A DNA stretch of 64,000 bases from Antilocapra americana (GCA_007570785.1 ML664161.1:6212723-6276722); one strand, 5' to 3'; positions 38,663 to 49,848 are shown, numbered from the stretch's first letter. The notes: generated by a model not told the origin, from the sequence alone. Numbers and translations: made by a program.

Positions 38663-40585
38663 GCAAGGGAAACCATTAAATTGGTGAAGAAAACCACCGA
38701 ATTGATCATCAACTGAATTCTTGATGGACAGAGAGGAAATGGTTGATGTGTAGCAAAGAGTCATGGACTTGTTATAAAATTATCTTGAATTCCAAGCAAC
38801 AAAACAACTCAGTTTTGACATAATGAAAAGAATTATTTCACATTTCTCGGGGTAAGCATTTGCCCATGTATGTGCTGAAGACATTTTACTCCAAGGAGAA
38901 AAAAATTAATTCTTTTTACATTTCCTCTAAATGCAGAACTGTCACCAGGTTCATCCCCAAATCAACAGGTATCCTGTTTAAAGAGGCACAGACCTGCATT
39001 TACCAAACCTGGAATTGCAAAATGACCTCATTATTAAGTCTTGTTTTATTCCAAGCCTTCTGGAAAATCTCCAGCAGTACTGCACTTGTTGTTTAACTCT
39101 AGAGATTTTGTAATACAAGTTTAATGAGTTAATGAGTTACTTATTAGTGGAATGTTTATAGCCATTATTTTAAGGTGAATGATAATGACGTAAAGTTTGT
39201 ACGCATTTGGTTTAAAACGTATTCAACTCACATATCAGTTAATGCTACAGTGATTTTTTAAAAATCTCTTATCAATAGACACGTCTAGAAGTAGTGTAGC
39301 TAAATCACCTTACCAGGGCTGTGGTCAAGAGCAAAATTAAGGAAGGATTTCTCACTTGTAATTATGTCAAATCTGGATCTTAACTTTTAGCATTTCAGAA
39401 TTTGAATAAGAATTGTTTTTATTAAGGCATTTTGAGCAGATTTCACAAGGGGACACAGATAAAGCAAAGGGACAAAATTTGAAATTAAGTCCTGGAGGCA
39501 CTGCATATTTATTTCTCTTTTAAAAGCTAACCAGATATTCCATTAATGATCATAAATATTAAGAGAACATACTAAAATAAATCTAGTTTATCTGACTTCT
39601 GTCTAACTGACACTGTAAAACCAGAGGTCAATCATATCTCCAAGAAACACTTTCTTGTCCATATAGAAATTACCTACAAGTTTTTAGATATAGGTCAGCT
39701 ATTCCAGAAAATATGATGCTGTAATAAGATCACAAAAGTTTTCAAGTTATAAAAATAAGTGGGAAATACATATACATATATGTGTGTATATATATATATA
39801 CACTAATTTTTTACAAAAATTATAAACTCAAAAGAATAATTTACTTGTCATTATCAAAATAAAATTAATTTAGATTTTGTAATCAGAACATAAGTTCCTT
39901 TTCTTACGTATTTCCAGATGAGTCCTCTAAAAACGAACGGCTAAAGCTAGCAACTGATTTTCATATTGCTTTTTGCCGCCATGTTGATACATGAATTATT
40001 CATTAAATCATCTGAATATAAATAACCATCACAAGGTTCAGTACAGTACACATACTCTGGAGACATGTATAATTGAATTGGGATGACCAAAAGAGGGGGA
40101 AAATATATTAGAATACAGAGCAAAATAAACATGTAGAACGAAAGTAAAACCAAATTAACTCAAAGCCACAAGATGGAGAAAACAAATGTTTCCTCCAGTC
40201 TTCCAAGCCCACTTCCCACAAAAGCAAAGATAAAATACAATAAACATGTCATATGACTATTTTGTTTGCTTATGCCACATACCTTAGGGATGGCCACCTT
40301 TAATGTTTCCAAATATTAATTTAAAAACTATATTTGTATCCTTTAATATGTTTTCAAGACCCTATCCTCTGACCATTCATTAGTCGGGTTCCTTTCTATC
40401 ATGCCATACTGTCAAGCAATACTTTGTTTCTATAAAGCAGTGAAAATTGTGAGAGGTTCATCCTTGAAACTCTATTTGAAGATATTTTGCAACAAATGAA
40501 ATTTGTTTATATTATGGACATTTTTAAAAGTGATCTCCTCTTTACACATCTTAATATACATACATGTATTAACTCAAAAGATCTT
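38663..40585. other. Intronic stretch next to the MECOM donor, no gene seen
   Basis: AT-rich. It has an alternating TA/TG/CA simple repeat at about 39771-39802 and is otherwise unremarkable. No second exon or retrocopy was found. Confidence 0.55.
39771..39802. repeat. Alternating (TA)n/(TG)n simple repeat
   Basis: An alternating purine-pyrimidine stretch CATATACATATATGTGTGTA-TATATATATATACA, a simple sequence. Confidence 0.85.
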
Positions 40586-40590
40586 CTTAC
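40586..40590 (-). other. MECOM: MECOM exon splice donor
   Basis: The minus-strand sequence GGGAG|GTAAG is a near-consensus U2 donor. It falls exactly where the protein stops matching PRDM3 and turns into low-complexity intronic translation. Confidence 0.9.
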
Positions 40591-40928
40591 CTCCCATCCA
40601 TAACTAGGGTCTTTCAGGTTTGACCTCTGCTCTCCCACATAAGGCCCAAACTTTTCACCTGCTTCAATTTTCCTTTTGGTCCATATTCCAAGGCCTGCTC
40701 CAGGCATATTTGACTCTCGAAGTTCAAACTCAGCAGGAATGGGGATATCATCAGGGATGTAGATGGGGGCTTTGTAAGGAGAGCCCTCCTTCGGAGTGAA
40801 CGCTTCACTGGATGTGGCTGGAGAGCATGGCTCTTGAATACTGAGGGATAGAGCACCAGCTACTCCATCTGCATCTGGCATTTCTTCCAAAGGAATTTCA
40901 GGGTAGCTGCCATATACACATTCATTAT
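40591..40928 (-). CDS. MECOM: MECOM (PRDM3 / MDS1-EVI1) internal coding exon, start of PR domain
   Basis: MECOM is a nuclear zinc-finger transcription regulator of haematopoietic stem cells and development. Its long isoform carries an N-terminal PR (SET-related) domain, reported to act in H3K9 methylation. Seen here: 338 nt on the minus strand encode 112 complete codons (NECVYG to YGWE) after a split codon. The segment has an acidic, Pro/Ser-rich stretch ([12 protein letters not shown]), then [15 protein letters not shown], then the first PR-domain strand region ([22 protein letters not shown] and YVGEQRS). The exon is entered in phase 1 behind a TTTATTTGCAG acceptor and leaves in phase 0 at GGGAG|GTAAG. 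The reading frame runs into intron on both sides, so the upstream in-frame ATG (40984-40986) is intronic and not a start. The rest of the PR domain and all zinc fingers lie outside the window. Because 338 is not a multiple of 3, skipping this exon would shift the frame. I matched the family from memory without an alignment, but the match is extensive and a processed copy is excluded by the flanking splice sites. Confidence 0.96.
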
Positions 40929-40945
40929 CTGCAAATAAATAAAAA
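40929..40945 (-). other. MECOM: MECOM exon splice acceptor and polypyrimidine tract
   Basis: Read on the minus strand, the bases before the exon are T-rich and end in TTTATTTGCAG, a standard acceptor. Upstream lies a purine/pyrimidine-mixed stretch with possible branch-point adenines. The split codon takes its first base from the previous exon, which is not in this window. Confidence 0.9.
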
Positions 40946-42117
40946 CTTCGTAAATTTCTACTATTACAGAAGAGACAGAATTCCACATCTCAATATTCAT
41001 CTTATAATGCTGCTGCTCTTAAAAAAAAATAGGAAAGACCATTGTTAAAATATGCCTGCATTAAAACCTCTGTTATTCAGAGATGAAGGAGGGGAAAGGG
41101 ATTATTGCCTCTGGTTTATCTGTGTTGAATCCATAAATCAAATGAGCTAATCTTTAACTGTCAGTACTCTCATGGGCCAGCTCAATCTATTATCCAGCTG
41201 GGAAACAATCAGCAATTTAATTATTATTATGAATAAAGTAGAGATTAAGAGTAAACATATGTGTAACTACAACTCTGCAAACCATCCCAAATTGGGAGCT
41301 GATAGCATTATACAATGTCTTAGAAAGTTATATCATGCAGAGGTATGTTGGACTAAATTGTAGTAGAGTCATAAGAGAGTCCAAAGGCTTCCATGAGCCA
41401 CAAGGCTTAAGTTCATATGGCAGGATTATTTATTGAAATGTTAATTTATGTTTGTTCTTCCTCTCTTTTTCCTTTCCCATTTCAACCACACTGTTGAGCC
41501 CACGGTATTTCTTTGCCTCAGCAGCTTACACAGAACAGAGAGTTAAAGTTACTTGATGCTAGTGATTCCTCTGGACATTTATAAAAGCTAAAATCATCGA
41601 AGAAATCAGGTGAATTTCCCAGAGGGAACAAAGAGAAGATGGTGTCATGGAGTGCACCAAAAAAAGAGAGTGAATTTCCTCCAGACTGAGAAAAATAGAG
41701 ATCAGAGGGACTCGGCATGGAGCAGAGGTCTCGCCTGGAGGAGATGGCAAGACCATCTTTGAGAAGAGAGCAGAAGACAATAACTAGGAGTTTGCACCCT
41801 CAACCCTGGAGCTCCAAGGGCTCCCTGGAGCAGTACAACCCCATGCTGAAGTCAATGATCACACCATGTCAACCTTAAGATCTTTATGCACCTTTGGAAT
41901 GGAGGAAGCATAAAGAATAATAACTAAGCATGCACTTCCCACCAGTTGAAGAGGATTTGTTACCTTAAAGAAAATAAACACATGTTTCCACTAGGATTAC
42001 AGACTGAGAGTCATACCTAATTTGTTCAATTGGTAGACATTCAATGGGGGAACTAAGAAAAATGGCTTAAAATTACAAGAAGACATTTCAATCAGAGCCA
42101 TCCAAAGTTAAATGGGT
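40946..42117. other. Intronic stretch next to the MECOM acceptor, no gene seen
   Basis: Unique sequence with an A-run at about 41021-41029. The 41460-41850 part is mid-GC, and its minus-strand ORFs (66 and 73 codons) overlap and resemble nothing known. Confidence 0.5.
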
Positions 42118-44562
42118 CACCTAAAGTTCCCCTGGAATGTTAGGTCCATGAATCAAGGCAAATTGGAAGTGGTAAAACAGGAAATGGCAAGAGTGAACAT
42201 TGACACTCTAGGAATCAGTGAACTAAGATGGACTGGAATGGGTGAATTTAACTCAGATGACCATTATATCTACTACTGTGGGCAAGAATCCCTTAGAAGA
42301 AATGGAATAGCTATCATAGTCAACAGAAGAGTCCAAAACGCAGTACTTGGATGCAATCTCAAAAACGACAGAATGATCTCTGTTCATTTCCAAGGCAAAC
42401 CATTCAGTATCACAGTAATCTAAGTCTATGCCCCAACCAGTAATGCTGAAAAGCTGAAGTTGAACAGTTCTATGAAGACCTACAAGACCTTCTAGAACTA
42501 ACACCCCCAAAATATGTCCTTTTCATTTTAGGGACTGGAATGCAAAAGTAGTAAGTCAAGAGATATCTGGAGTAACAGGAAAATTTGGCGTTGGAGTACA
42601 AAATGAAGCAGGTCAAGGGTTAACAGAGTCTTGCCAAGAGAACGCACTGGTCATAGAAAACACCCTCTTCCAACAGCACAAGAGAAGACTTTACACATGG
42701 CCATCACCAGATGGTCAACACTGAAATCAGATTGATTATATTCTTTGCAGCCAAAGATGGAGAAGCTCTATACAGTCAGCAAAAACAAGATAGGGAGCTG
42801 ACTGTGGCTCAGATCATGAACTCCTTATTGACAAATTCAGACTTAAATTGAAGAAAGTAGGGAAAACCACTAGACCATTCAGGTATGACCTAAATCAAAT
42901 CCCTTGTAATTTTACAGTGGAAGTGAGAAATAGATTTAAGGGACTAGATCTGATAGACAGAGGGCCTGATGAACTATGGACGGAGGTTTGTGGCATTGTA
43001 CAGGAGACAGGGATTAAGACCATGCCCAAGAAAAATAACTGTGAAAAAGCAAAATGGTTGTCTGAGGAGGCCTTACAAATAGCTGTGAAAAAAAAGAGAA
43101 GTGAAAAGGAAAGATATTCCCATCTGAATGCAGAATTCCAAAGAATAGCAAGGAGATAAGAAAGTCTTTCTTAGCGATCAATGAAAAGAAATAGAGGAAA
43201 ACAACAGAATGGGAAAGACTAGAGATCTCTTCAAGAAAATTAGAGATACCAAGGGAACATTTCATGCCAAGATGGGCTTAATAAAGAACAGAAATGGTAT
43301 GGACCTAACAGAAGCAGAAGATATTAAGAAGAGATGGCAAGAATACACAGAAGAACTTTACAAAAAAGATCTTCACGACTCAGATAATCACAATGATGTG
43401 ATCACTCACAGTCAGCTAGAGCCAGACATCCTGGAAGGTGAAGTCAAGTGTTTCTTAGAAAGCCTCACTACAAACAAAGCTAGTGGAGGTGATAGAATTC
43501 CAGTTGAGCTATTTCAAACCCTAAAAGATGATGCTGTGAAAGTGCTGAACTCAATATGTCAGCAAATTTGGAAAACTCAGCAATGGCCACAGGACTGCAA
43601 ATGGTCAGTTTACATTCCTATCCCAAAGAAAGGCAATGCCAAAGAATGCTCAAACTACTGAACAATTGCACTCATCTCACATGCTAGCAAAGTAATGCTC
43701 AAAATTCTCCAAGCCAGGCTTCAGCAATACATGAACTGTAAACTTCCAGATGTTCAAGCTGGTTTTAGAAAAGGCAGAGGAACCAGAGATCAAATGGCCA
43801 ACATCCACTGGATTACTGAAAAAGCAAGAGAGTTCCAAAAAAACATCTACTTCTGCTTTACTGACTATGCCAAAGCCTTTGACTGTGTGGATCACAACAA
43901 ACTGTGGAAAATTCTGAAAGAGATGGGAATACCAGACCATCTGACCTGTCTCTTGAGAAACCTGTATGCAGGTCAGGAAGCAACAGTTACAACTGGACAT
44001 GGAACAACAGACTGGTTCCAAATAGAAAAAGGAATACATCAAGGCTGTATATTGTCACCTTGCTTATTTAGCTTATATGCAAAGTACATCATGAGAAATG
44101 CTGGGCTGGAGGAAGCACAAGCTGGAATCTAGATTGCCAGGAGAAATATCAATAACCTCAGATATGCAGATGACACCACCCTTAATGGCAGAAAGTGAAG
44201 AGGAACTAAAGAGCCTCTTGATGAAAATGAAAGAGGAGAGTGAAAAACTTGGCTTAAGGTTCAACATTAAGAAAACTAAGATCATGGCATCTGGTCCCAT
44301 CACTTCATGGGAAATAGATGGGGAAACAGTGGAAACAGTGTCAGACTTTATTTTGGGGGGCTCCAAAATCACTGTAGATGGTGATTGCAGACATGAAATC
44401 AAAAGACACTTACTCCTTGTAAGGAAAGTTATGGCCAACCTGGATAGCATATTGAAAAGCAGAGACATTACTTTGCCAACAAATGTCCATCTAGTCAAGG
44501 CTATGGTTTTTCCAGTAGTCATGTATGGATGTGAGAGTTGTACTGTGCAAAAGGCTGAGTGC
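42118..44562 (+). mobile_element. BovB LINE, endonuclease plus RT, 3' end missing
   Basis: This is the longest BovB piece. The APE-type endonuclease is visible in broken frames: WNVRSMNQGKLEVV near 42136, GISELRWTGMGEFNS, GDWNAKV near 42534 and SDHELL near 42811. The linker (KKVGKTTRPFRYDLNQIP) and the RT follow: TDYAKAFD, a diverged motif B, and YADD at 44163-44174. The frame is broken by stops (42421, 43659, 44130) and by an extra base after YADDTT. The copy stops abruptly after KAEC/KAEH-equivalent at about 44562 and lacks the last ~400 bp and the CTGAA tail, joining an antisense L1. The left edge is approximate. Confidence 0.95.
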
Positions 44563-44565
44563 CTT

Positions 44566-44886
44566 AATATACTGTATTGTTGTTTTTGCTTCTGGCTTAC
44601 TTCACTCTGGATAATGGGCTCCAGTTTCATCCATCTGAGTAGAATTGCTTCAAATGAATTTTTTTTAATGCTGAGTAATATTCCATTGTGTATATGTACC
44701 ACAGCTTTCTTATCCATTCGTCAGTTGATGGGCATCTAGGTTGCTTCCATGTCCTGGCTATTGTAAACAATGCAGCGATGAACATTGGGGTACATGTGGC
44801 TCTTTCAATTCTGGTTTCCTCGGTGTATATGCCCAGCAGTGGGATTGCTGGGTCATATGGCGGGTCATATGGCAGGTCTATCATTC
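44566..44886 (-). mobile_element. L1 LINE ORF2 C-terminal fragment, antisense
   Basis: On the minus strand it translates to the end of L1 ORF2: DPAIPLLGIYTEETRIERAT, MFIAALFTIARTWKQPRCPS, TDEWIRKLWYIYTMEYYSAL and RWMKLEPIIQSEVSQKQKQQ. A 12-bp unit GGGTCATATGGC is repeated in tandem near 44850-44873. Both the 5' bulk and the last ORF2 residues plus the 3' UTR are missing. Confidence 0.95.
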
Positions 44887-47399
44887 AAGTTCAGCATATC
44901 CAAAATCTTGCATATTATCATCTACCTTCAAATCAAGTGTCCTCCCACTTCCCCATTTCTGTTAAAAATAATATTTTCCCCCAAATTATCCATGTTCAAG
45001 GTTTTAAAATAACATGGATATTGTGTCTCCTTCATCCTCAATCTATTCAGTCATTAAATGCTGTCCATTCTTCTTGTAGATTTCTACATTCACCCCATTC
45101 TTTCAATCCATGTTTTCACTCCTGAATTTTTTAACAATCCTCTAAATGGGTCTCTAGACCTCTAAGCTCTCTCCAGTCCTTCCACCTTGAGCCTGTACAA
45201 TGCTGATTAATTTATCCTTTTGGTATATCAACTTTTCTGTGCAGTAGCCTCCAGTAATTCCCAATGTCCACAAGTAAAATAGGCTTGGAACAGAATCTCT
45301 CTCATCCTGAAACCATTCTTTCTCTTTTAATCTCAACACTCCTCAGTAGGAGTCCCCAGGCCAGAATAAACTTATCTCTATCTTCTGGGCTCAGTAAGCA
45401 TTTCCTCTGTTACTCTCTCTCTTCCCCTTTGCCCATCCAACTTCTAGTCATTCTCTATGTCAACTCCCAACTTATCTCCTCACCATCCCATTTAACATAA
45501 GTATCTCCCTTCTTTTGAGTTCTTACACAATTTCCTTCCTTGGTCTGATGACCAGATAATGCTCCATATTGCTATTTAGAGTTTAATAAGAATAATCTTT
45601 TATTCCAAACTAGGAAATAGACTCTTAAAGGGAAGCCTCAAAAGTCATATTTGTTAGTAATTCTCCAAGTGATCTTCATAGAGGTGCTTAAAAAATACTT
45701 GTTAAAGAGATAATTAACCTAACATATAATTTCATTGACTATTGAAACAAATCAATATTTTTCTATTAAATACTGGAAATTATTTTGATCCTGGAAAGCA
45801 CCTTTAAACCCACAGAAATGGACCATTACAGATTAGAAACTTTTCTTCAAATCCAACATCAAAATAAACAATTTTTACTGTTTAAATGCCCCAAAGAAAT
45901 ACTATCAGAGAAATATACTTCAGGGTTCCAACACCCTTGATAAAGTTTAGTAATTTTATTCTTTAGGGAGATTTTGCACTTCAACCAAGAGCCAAAAGTT
46001 CACCAACACTGTTGATACAGCCAAAAACTACAAAAACATCTCTCTAGAATTCTAACATTTAACTATTGAAAATTTAATTAAAGATTCTTAAACGGATTTT
46101 TCATCCATTGTGAAGATTTTGGTTTTTTCAAGAAGTGCTAAAAACTGGAAGACATTGTGTAACCTATAGACTTACCATTTTAAGCAGCAGGAAACAAAAA
46201 TGCATCCAAATGAATAGAACTATTTCCTCCAGTAATTACCCATTAATGGTCAGTAAAACCTCCCCTATTTCCTGAAAGGGTTAAACTAGTCATACTGTCA
46301 GTTCCATCAAAGTAATCTAAAACTTTAGAAAGGGATAGAGGTAAACTCATCTGGTCCACTCCCACAACCATTGCTGACCCCATGATCTTTGAGTTACCCA
46401 CAAACTTCCCCAATGCATAATTTTTAAACTAGTGAGTTTGGATTTCAATTCCTGTGGAGACAAAATACACATGTGTGCCCAGGCTGCTGCACAAAAGAAT
46501 TTGAATTTAAAACCTGAATGCAATTCTGCTTACAATAGCAAAATAATTCCAATTAAACTTAAAGAACAACTTATATAGGTCAAGCAAATCCAGGAGAAAG
46601 ACTTCTGGTCCTATTCATCCACACACAGGCATTAAATGTATGTACAAAGCCAGGCAATTTGTTTTCAAGCCACTGTTAATCCTGTATCATTGGAATTAAA
46701 TATAAAAAGGGCTGTGGTGACAAAAAATGGAAATATAAAACTGCTGAGTTTTACATATCAAAACATGCAACAATATTTCAGTGTTATCTAGCATTAAGAA
46801 ATTTTCAAAAACATATGAAGTTTATCATACTGCATTGAATATTTGCATAAGCCAAAGTAAACTAATGTCTCCAGGTACATTACTCAAGAACTATCCAAAA
46901 AGCTGCTAAAACACTTCATCTAAATGACAAACTACCTCAATTATCATATCTCCATTAAATATGTGTTATTGAGGAAAAACTGGTAAATCTTTTTCCTGAG
47001 CTATAACTACAGCTAATTAAAGAATTGCTCAGATATCAGTTTGACAGATTGGGCACATTTACAATAGGTAAGTATCGGGTAAGAAGCACTATACACATCA
47101 GTGCTCCTATAAAGATAAATAACCCTTGTAATTTCTTGGATCTGAACTGCCTGCTACTGGAATTTGCTTCTTGCATCCTTTAAGTGTGTCATTAACTGAA
47201 AAAGGACAGAAAGATAAGCTTATTGTTGGATTTGAGGCAAATGACTTGGGAAATGCTCTTGGAAATCAAATTCTTCAATTCAACTTTTAAGTGTTCTAAT
47301 ATCCCTGGAAACCAAGGCCCCATTTGTATTAGATTATATTTATTTCTATGACTCTCAAAATAACTAACATAATATTTCCACCTGAGAAGAGCTGCATTT
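44887..47399. other. Non-coding intronic stretch, no gene seen
   Basis: The part 45290-45560 is pyrimidine-rich and reads like a decayed L2-type LINE tail. 45060-45280 looks like another old interspersed repeat that I cannot name. The rest is AT-rich unique sequence. Confidence 0.45.
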
Positions 47400-47640
47400 T
47401 AAAAACATATCACAATCTACAGAGAGGAAATTGCAGAAATAATACTGATAATAACAAATACCTCCACAGATGTATCTATATTCTCTAACAATCCAGGGAG
47501 AAATCTACAATGAGAAGAATAATCTTCCATTTTGCAAATGTGCAACCTGATATCCAAGGATGCTAACCAGTATATCCAAAGTCAGCTGAGACTAGAACCC
47601 AGCTATTCAAATCCAGTCCTCCCTTTAACTCTTAGGCAAT
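47400..47640 (-). mobile_element. MIR-like fragment
   Basis: CCATTTTGCAAATGTGCAAC, CCAAAGTCAGCTGAGACTAG and AACCCAGCTATTCAAATCCA follow the reverse complement of MIR, with heavy divergence. Confidence 0.55.
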
Positions 47641-47689
47641 TTGCTTTTTTTCTTTAAAGATATGTTTTAAGGTATGTTTGTTTTTTCAA

Positions 47690-48440
47690 AATTGTGGCCC
47701 TACTATGTGAATAGCTACTTTTTTCACTTGATCTTATGAACACTTCCTTATGGTTTTAAAAACATTAAAATATATTTTAATTGCCACATTATATTCCATA
47801 ATATAAACCCATAATAAATGAACTATTTCCATAGTATTTATTTATCTTGCTTCTAATTTTCTAATACCACAAATACCACTAAAATAAATATTTTTTCATG
47901 TAAATATTTATGTTCACCCTATTTAGGTTATATTCCTAGAAGAAAGCTTAGTGAATATTGACAGATTGCTTCTCAGAGTTGGATACCAATTTATACTCCA
48001 AGCCTTCATACTGGTATTTATTATTATGTCTTGTTTTTAAAATTTATAATACTACAGAAAAGACTGTTTATCTATTTTTGCTTTAATTCACATCTCAGTG
48101 ATTACTAAGACTAAATATTTTGTCATTCCTATTTCCCCTTTTGCAAATTACTCATTGTTTCTGTCCAGTTATAACTGGGCTTTTATTGGTCTGTCTTATT
48201 AATGATAAAGAAATGAGCCCTTTGATATAGCTTTTTGCTACTACCCCCAGTAGATCACTTATCATTTGCTTTTTTAATGGAGCTTGTGGTTGTACAAAAT
48301 TTTTAACCTGTACGGAATGAAGTCTATTTTTCCTTTGTGATTTTTACATTTTTCTTAGAAAGTCCTTACCCATCCTAAGGAAAAAAAAAAAAAGATTCTC
48401 TTGTATTTTCTTTGAGCTTCACAGTTGCTTTTCTACCAAC
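47690..48440 (-). mobile_element. Old L1M-type LINE fragment, antisense
   Basis: Read on the + strand this is the antisense of an L1 ORF2 end: CACATTATATTCCATAATAT, TTAGGTTATATTCCTAGAAG, ACCAATTTATACTCCAAGCC, TCACATCTCAGTGATTACTA, CCTTTTGCAAATTACTCATT, GGAGCTTGTGGTTGTACAAA and an A-run near 48380-48393. The copy is heavily mutated with no open frame. Confidence 0.72.
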
Positions 48441-49230
48441 CTTAGATTACCAATGATTTACTGCTGAGTGAAAAGCAGAGAAAAATGATTTCATTTATTT
48501 GAGCTCCTGTGAACGGCAGCCTAGAAAAAAAAAAATGCCATTTCACTCATAATTCTTTGGTTCTTATTTGCAAGGCTGGCCTAAAATGCCGTCTCTTTTG
48601 TGGGTTTTATATAACTCACCATTTGTTTCACTTGGCCCCTCTGCCTAGCTTAACTGCAGATCTTCTGGGCAGATGCCATTCAAAATCCAGAATTTCACCG
48701 TTAATAGCATTCAGTACCCGTCATAATACTTATCACTCAGCATTGTCATTAGTGATACTAACATAAATAATTTTCCACTCTTCTTCACATAAGTCCATTG
48801 AGAGAAAATATTTAGCAACTAGAGTTTAAAGTTAACCTTAAAAGCACATATACCTAGCTTGTCTCTGAAGTAAAAAAAAAAAAATTTCCCTAGACATTAA
48901 ACAAGGAACAAGTTCTATATACTCAGCCGTATACACTTAGGCATATAATAGACACATCAGTGTGCGTTTGCAGTGTGCATGTGTGTAATAGCTCACTAAT
49001 CTTAAAAATAGGCTGAGACAGAAACATGGTTTGAAATCTCAGGCAGACTGGTTGAGATCATAACTACATGAAACAACTGCCAGGAGGAGACCAGCAAGGG
49101 AATTGAACAGATTAGGTAACTCCGAAATTTAGACATTTCCCCCCATTATGTTCCTCATTGCAGTTTTGTAATAAAAACATGAGCAAACTTCAAAGGAAGC
49201 CCTGTAGTAAAGGTTAATTGCTACTAAAGA
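48441..49230. other. Non-coding intronic stretch, no gene seen
   Basis: Sequence with A-runs at about 48525-48535 and 48872-48884. No gene or firm repeat was recognised. It leads directly into the CpG-rich block. Confidence 0.5.
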
Positions 49231-49428
49231 AGAGGGTGGGCCCGAGCGCTGGGACTTTGTGCCCAAGTGGCGAGCAGACAGGAAGGATTACACGTGGCTG
49301 CGAGCGGCGGATGCGTGCCCAGCTCCGCGAGCAAGGCAGGCGCTGCCAAACCTCAAGGCCCACCAGGGACCTCCTGGTAGGACGTGAGTGCATGAACACG
49401 AGTCCATGAGTCGGTGCCTGCTAATGGC

Positions 49429-49448
49429 GGGGCGGGGAGGGGAGGGGG
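49429..49448 (+). other. Canonical G-quadruplex motif
   Basis: Four runs of four or more G with single-base loops (GGGG C GGGG A GGGG A GGGGG) on the + strand, inside the CpG-rich block. The loop lengths make this a strong motif on paper. Confidence 0.9.
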
Positions 49449-49586
49449 AAGACATCAATTTCCTTCCAAAATTCAAACCGGACATGCTCTTCTTCCCTTG
49501 TTAGGACAATTCCAGAGCGGTGACCCAGGCCTGTTGGCGAGGAAGCAAAGGACCTGCGAGCCAGCTCTTCTGCACCAGCGACGCAA

Positions 49587-49591
49587 CCAAT
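49587..49591 (+). promoter_or_regulatory. CCAAT box
   Basis: CCAAT in the context CAACCAATCACCG, a good NF-Y type site, about 140 bp from the GC boxes. It is functional only if the block is a promoter. Confidence 0.4.
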
Positions 49592-49848
49592 CACCGTGCT
49601 GGGCTTGGGGAAAGGGTGGAGCCCAAGTCATGCCAGATGCACAAACGGAACAAAGAAGGAGGCTGTGCACTGGCCAGCAGAATAGTGAAAATAGCCCCCA
49701 GATAATGAAATTTAAGATCCCAACGAAAGGAAGAAAGGAAACTAGTAAAAGTGAGGGAAACGAATTTCCAGAAAACTGACTTAAACTAGCTTTGAAGGAC
49801 CGTATTAAGGGTCAGAGGCACAGGCTGGGAAAATGGAAGCATCTCATA

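Larger units (their letters stand above)
1..40585 (-). other. MECOM: MECOM intron downstream of the PR-start exon (partial)
   Basis: No further exon of MECOM, and no other convincing host exon, was found on either strand between the donor and the left edge. The intron is therefore at least 40.6 kb. This fits the very large 5' introns known for MDS1-EVI1 in mammals. It holds the repeats listed separately. The assignment as intron rests on the single exon found. Confidence 0.85.
49231..49660. promoter_or_regulatory. Isolated CpG-rich block, candidate promoter or enhancer
   Basis: By hand count 49261-49440 is about 66% G+C with 14 CpG in 180 bp (observed/expected near 0.74), in a locus that is otherwise AT-rich and CpG-poor. 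It holds GC boxes (GGCGGGGCGGGGAGG) forming a G-quadruplex motif at 49429-49448, an NF-Y-type AACCAATCA at 49585-49593 and a CACGTG E-box at 49292-49297. No transposon match was recognised. The two ORFs here (121 and 65 codons) are probably chance products of high GC. It could be an alternative MECOM promoter, an enhancer, a non-coding RNA promoter or an unrecognised GC-rich repeat. Direction is undecided. Confidence 0.4.

Noticed and set aside
40929..40986. In-frame ATG upstream of the MECOM exon as a possible start codon
   Set aside because: The residues before the acceptor are translated polypyrimidine intron, and a clear AG acceptor follows. The ATG is therefore intronic.
44688..45125. 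145-codon + strand ORF
   Set aside because: It is the antisense translation of an L1 ORF2 fragment running on into unique sequence.
49414..49779. 121-codon ORF in the CpG-rich block
   Set aside because: High GC lowers stop frequency. Opposite-strand and other-frame ORFs of similar size overlap it, and no protein family is recognised.
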